This document shows, piece after piece, positions 61,924 through 64,000 of a stretch of DNA of 64,000 nucleotides (positions are counted from its first letter, which is position 1; each line of letters starts with the position of its first letter). Below the pieces are notes generated by a model. That model was not told where the DNA came from. It made no database searches and saw nothing but the letters and a program-made list of their open reading frames with translations. The translations under genes and the position numbers were made by a program. Source of the stretch: Lachnoclostridium sp. An76 (lineage in GTDB: Bacteria; Bacillota; Clostridia; Lachnospirales; Lachnospiraceae); NCBI RefSeq assembly GCF_002161355.1, contig NZ_NFHL01000007.1:83265-147264 (forward strand), written 5' to 3'.

Positions 61924-63997
61924 GGGGCTGTCGGGAAATAGATAGTCCAAAACAGGGGCAGTTGTGACTCGCATGAGTCACAACTGCCCCTGAAATTTAT
62001 CCTGTAAAAAGAGAAAAAGATGGCTAACGACAACCATCTTTCTCTCCGTTCCATGTTATAATGGAACTATGCAAAAACAAGATTATTATAACGACTTTTT
62101 TGAAATTGGGCAACAGAAAATTAACTTCAGTTTCTTCGAATTGAGTCTACCCGATGACGATCCAGTCTATACCCTGAAAAAAGTGATGGAGGAATTAGAT
62201 TTTTCAGGCCTGCTGGCCTGTTATCCAAACAAGGGAAGAACCGGGTTTAACCCAATCATGCTGTATGCTGTCGTTACCTACGCAAACATGCGCGGAGTCC
62301 GGGCCGTTGACCGGATTGTTGATCTGTGCCAGAGAGACCTTGCTTTTATCTGGCTGACGAAAGGGCAGAAGCCTCAAAGGGATGTTTTTTACGATTTTAA
62401 AGGCAAAAAGCTCACAGGGGAAGTCCTGGATGAATTGAATTACCAGTTCATGCGCCGCCTGGAAAAAGAAGGGTTTCTTACACTGAAAGAACTTTATATC
62501 GATGGAACGAAACTGGAGGCAAATGCCAACAGATATACCTTTGTCTGGCGGGGCAGCCTGAATTACCATCTTGCAGGCCTGCTGGATACGATTGATGCCC
62601 TTTATACAAAGTACAACGCTTTCCTGCTGGACAATGGGTATGGCCCGAAATATGACCTTGGGGATGCACATATGTTTGTGATTGAGGGGATGGACAAAGT
62701 CAGGAAGATCATCCAAAAGAACAGGGAGCGGAAACTGACAAAGCATAAGAAGATCCCTAATAATACCATAATCGAGATCGATCATTGTTCCCCGCTTGAA
62801 ATCCGGAAACTGCAGAAGAACCTGATGCGGATTGCAGAGGGAGAAGGGATTGAGTTTGTTTTCGGGAAGGGAATGCGTAAGCCGGAGATCCAGAAACTTT
62901 ATGAGGGACTGGAAGAATGCGGAAAGCGCCTGATGGAGTATAAAGAATGCTTTAAGATCATGGGGAAAGACCGCAACAGCTATTCTAAGACAGATCTGGA
63001 AGCGACATTCATGCGGATGAAAGAGGACCATATGATGAACGGGCAGTTAAAACCTGCCTATAACGTCCAGATCGCAGTAGAAAATTACTTTATTGTCCAC
63101 GGATATGTAAGCAATGACCGGACAGACTACAACACGCTGATCCCAGTTCTGGAAAAACACAGGAAAGCGTTTGGGGATAAGCTGGAGGCAGTCACTGCCG
63201 ACAGCGGCTACTGCAGTGAAAAGAACCTGCTGTATCTGAAAGAGAACAGGATCCGCAGCTTCATCAAGCTGCAGGACCATGAGAAGAGGAAGACACGGGC
63301 ATACAAAGAAGACATCGGGAAGTATTACAACATGACATACGCCGTTTTTGAGAATGAGCACTATTATATCTGCCATGACGGAAGAGAACTGCACCATATC
63401 CGGACAGAAAGCAAAGAACAGGACGGCTACACACAGACAATAGAGGTATACGGCTGTGCGGACTGCAGTGAATGTGAATATAAATCGAAATGTCTTTATA
63501 AATACAATCCCGAAAAGAATCCGGACCAGAACAAGGTCATGAAGATCAATGAACGCTGGGAAGAACTGAGGGAGGAGTCCAACACGAATATCCAGAGTGA
63601 AGAAGGGATCCTGAAACGTCAGACACGGTCGATCCAGACAGAGGGTCACTTTGGAGATATCAAAGAGAACGAAAACTTCCGTCGTTTTAACTACCGTTCG
63701 AAAGAGAAAGTATATAAAGAGTTCATGCTGTATGCCATAGGGCGGAACATCATGAAATATCATCGGTTTTTACATCAGGAAATCGAAAAATTTGAAGGGA
63801 AAAAGGAGCAGGAAGCGGCTTAACCAGAGGAGCGCTCTGAAAAATCCAGCCAAGGGGTTATTGCGCCCTAAAATAGCGTTTACAAACAGGACGGAGGCAG
63901 TCTCCGACAGAATAACGGCTCAAAAAAGTCCGTATTCTGCGGGATTGTCCCCGTCCTGTTTGTCAGGAGTCAAAAATCGGTATTAACCGACAGCCCC
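61924..63997 (+). mobile_element. IS1182-family insertion sequence, complete
   Basis: About 2.07 kb bounded by GGGGCTGTCGG (61924-61934) and CCGACAGCCCC (63987-63997), perfect 11-base terminal inverted repeats, with weaker similarity further in. It carries one transposase. A perfect 18-base hairpin (61953-61970 with 61975-61992) lies inside the left end, and ACAGGACGG/CCGTCCTGT near 63886-63958 forms another at the right; such hairpins shield transposases from outside transcription. Only 3 bases follow in the window, so the target duplication cannot be checked. Confidence 0.85.
62069..63823 (+). CDS. IS1182-family transposase
   Basis: 584 residues, full length for the family. N-terminal region (YPNKGRTGFNPIMLYAVVTYANMRGVRAVDRIVDLCQRDLAFIWLTKGQKPQ), DDE catalytic parts around LYIDGTKLEANANRYTFVW and VTADSGYCSEKNLLYL, a four-Cys cluster (CADCSECEYKSKC), and a C-terminal GHFGDIKENENFRRFNYR with the last acidic residue. 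No stop or frameshift, so it may be active. Confidence 0.92.
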   Translation: MQKQDYYNDFFEIGQQKINFSFFELSLPDDDPVYTLKKVMEELDFSGLLACYPNKGRTGFNPIMLYAVVTYANMRGVRAVDRIVDLCQRDLAFIWLTKGQKPQRDVFYDFKGKKLTGEVLDELNYQFMRRLEKEGFLTLKELYIDGTKLEANANRYTFVWRGSLNYHLAGLLDTIDALYTKYNAFLLDNGYGPKYDLGDAHMFVIEGMDKVRKIIQKNRERKLTKHKKIPNNTIIEIDHCSPLEIRKLQKNLMRIAEGEGIEFVFGKGMRKPEIQKLYEGLEECGKRLMEYKECFKIMGKDRNSYSKTDLEATFMRMKEDHMMNGQLKPAYNVQIAVENYFIVHGYVSNDRTDYNTLIPVLEKHRKAFGDKLEAVTADSGYCSEKNLLYLKENRIRSFIKLQDHEKRKTRAYKEDIGKYYNMTYAVFENEHYYICHDGRELHHIRTESKEQDGYTQTIEVYGCADCSECEYKSKCLYKYNPEKNPDQNKVMKINERWEELREESNTNIQSEEGILKRQTRSIQTEGHFGDIKENENFRRFNYRSKEKVYKEFMLYAIGRNIMKYHRFLHQEIEKFEGKKEQEAA

Positions 63998-64000
63998 ATT

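Overview
The window reads as ordinary chromosome from a spore-forming, anaerobic gut-type member of the Lachnospiraceae (Clostridia). The evidence is spoVT, the SCIFF peptide with its radical-SAM maturase, an oxygen-independent coproporphyrinogen dehydrogenase (hemZ), a fused SecDF, a relA-MBL-hemZ-hisS-aspS cluster, a clostridial-type tmRNA (tag ending NDNYELAAA), MarR/TetR/AraC-controlled transport and sugar loci, and moderately high G+C for a clostridium. Genus is not assigned; the Dorea / [Clostridium] scindens-hylemonae neighbourhood is only a guess.

Layout. 0-6.7 kb: AEC permease, a convergent GH31 glycosidase, then a TetR regulator with a two-gene redox operon (CrtI-like FAD enzyme plus ferredoxin reductase with its own 2Fe-2S domain). 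6.7-7.5 kb: a gene-free block of nested inverted repeats. 7.5-8.5 kb: an SdpI/SdpR pair with two palindromic operators. 8.7-13.4 kb: an internally deleted Cof-type HAD gene, then a heterodimeric ABC exporter with its MarR regulator. 13.5-18.2 kb: an aspartate aminotransferase, an AraC regulator, a GH4 enzyme with the CHEV motif of alpha-galacturonidases, and an unrecognised partner gene. 18.3-23.7 kb: thiamin salvage (thiW; TPP riboswitch; thiM-thiE-HAD-thiD-cytX). 23.8-26.8 kb: mscL, nhaC, a C39-like peptidase, tRNA-Val and tRNA-Ala. 27.0-27.4 kb: a type I toxin-antitoxin-like locus. 27.5-32.8 kb: a five-gene lantibiotic/bacitracin-type ABC operon divergent from a two-component system, with phased direct repeats between them.

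32.9-42.6 kb: tmRNA, a cell-surface protein, a zinc-dependent phospholipase C-like protein, an MFS/UMF1 permease, an FtsX-type ABC system with a very long coiled coil, and pduL. 42.9-50.7 kb: Na/Pi symporter-PhoU, spoVT, a TIGR04086 membrane protein, scfA-scfB, secDF, and a decayed CPBP protease. 50.8-60.5 kb: recJ, a second type I toxin locus of the same design as the first, relA, an MBL hydrolase, hemZ, hisS, aspS. 60.9-64 kb: a frameshifted lipoprotein, an orphan HicB-like gene, and a complete IS1182-family element ending 3 bases before the window edge.

The observations most worth follow-up are the two matching toxin/antisense loci that converge on a shared terminator; the 0.8-kb nested-palindrome block; the TetR-controlled redox pair; the structured leader of thiW, which lacks TPP-riboswitch motifs; and several places where a terminator hairpin also overlaps or hides the neighbouring gene's translation signal (spoVT, araC, pduL, both toxins). 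No CRISPR array, rRNA, prophage or conjugative module was seen.
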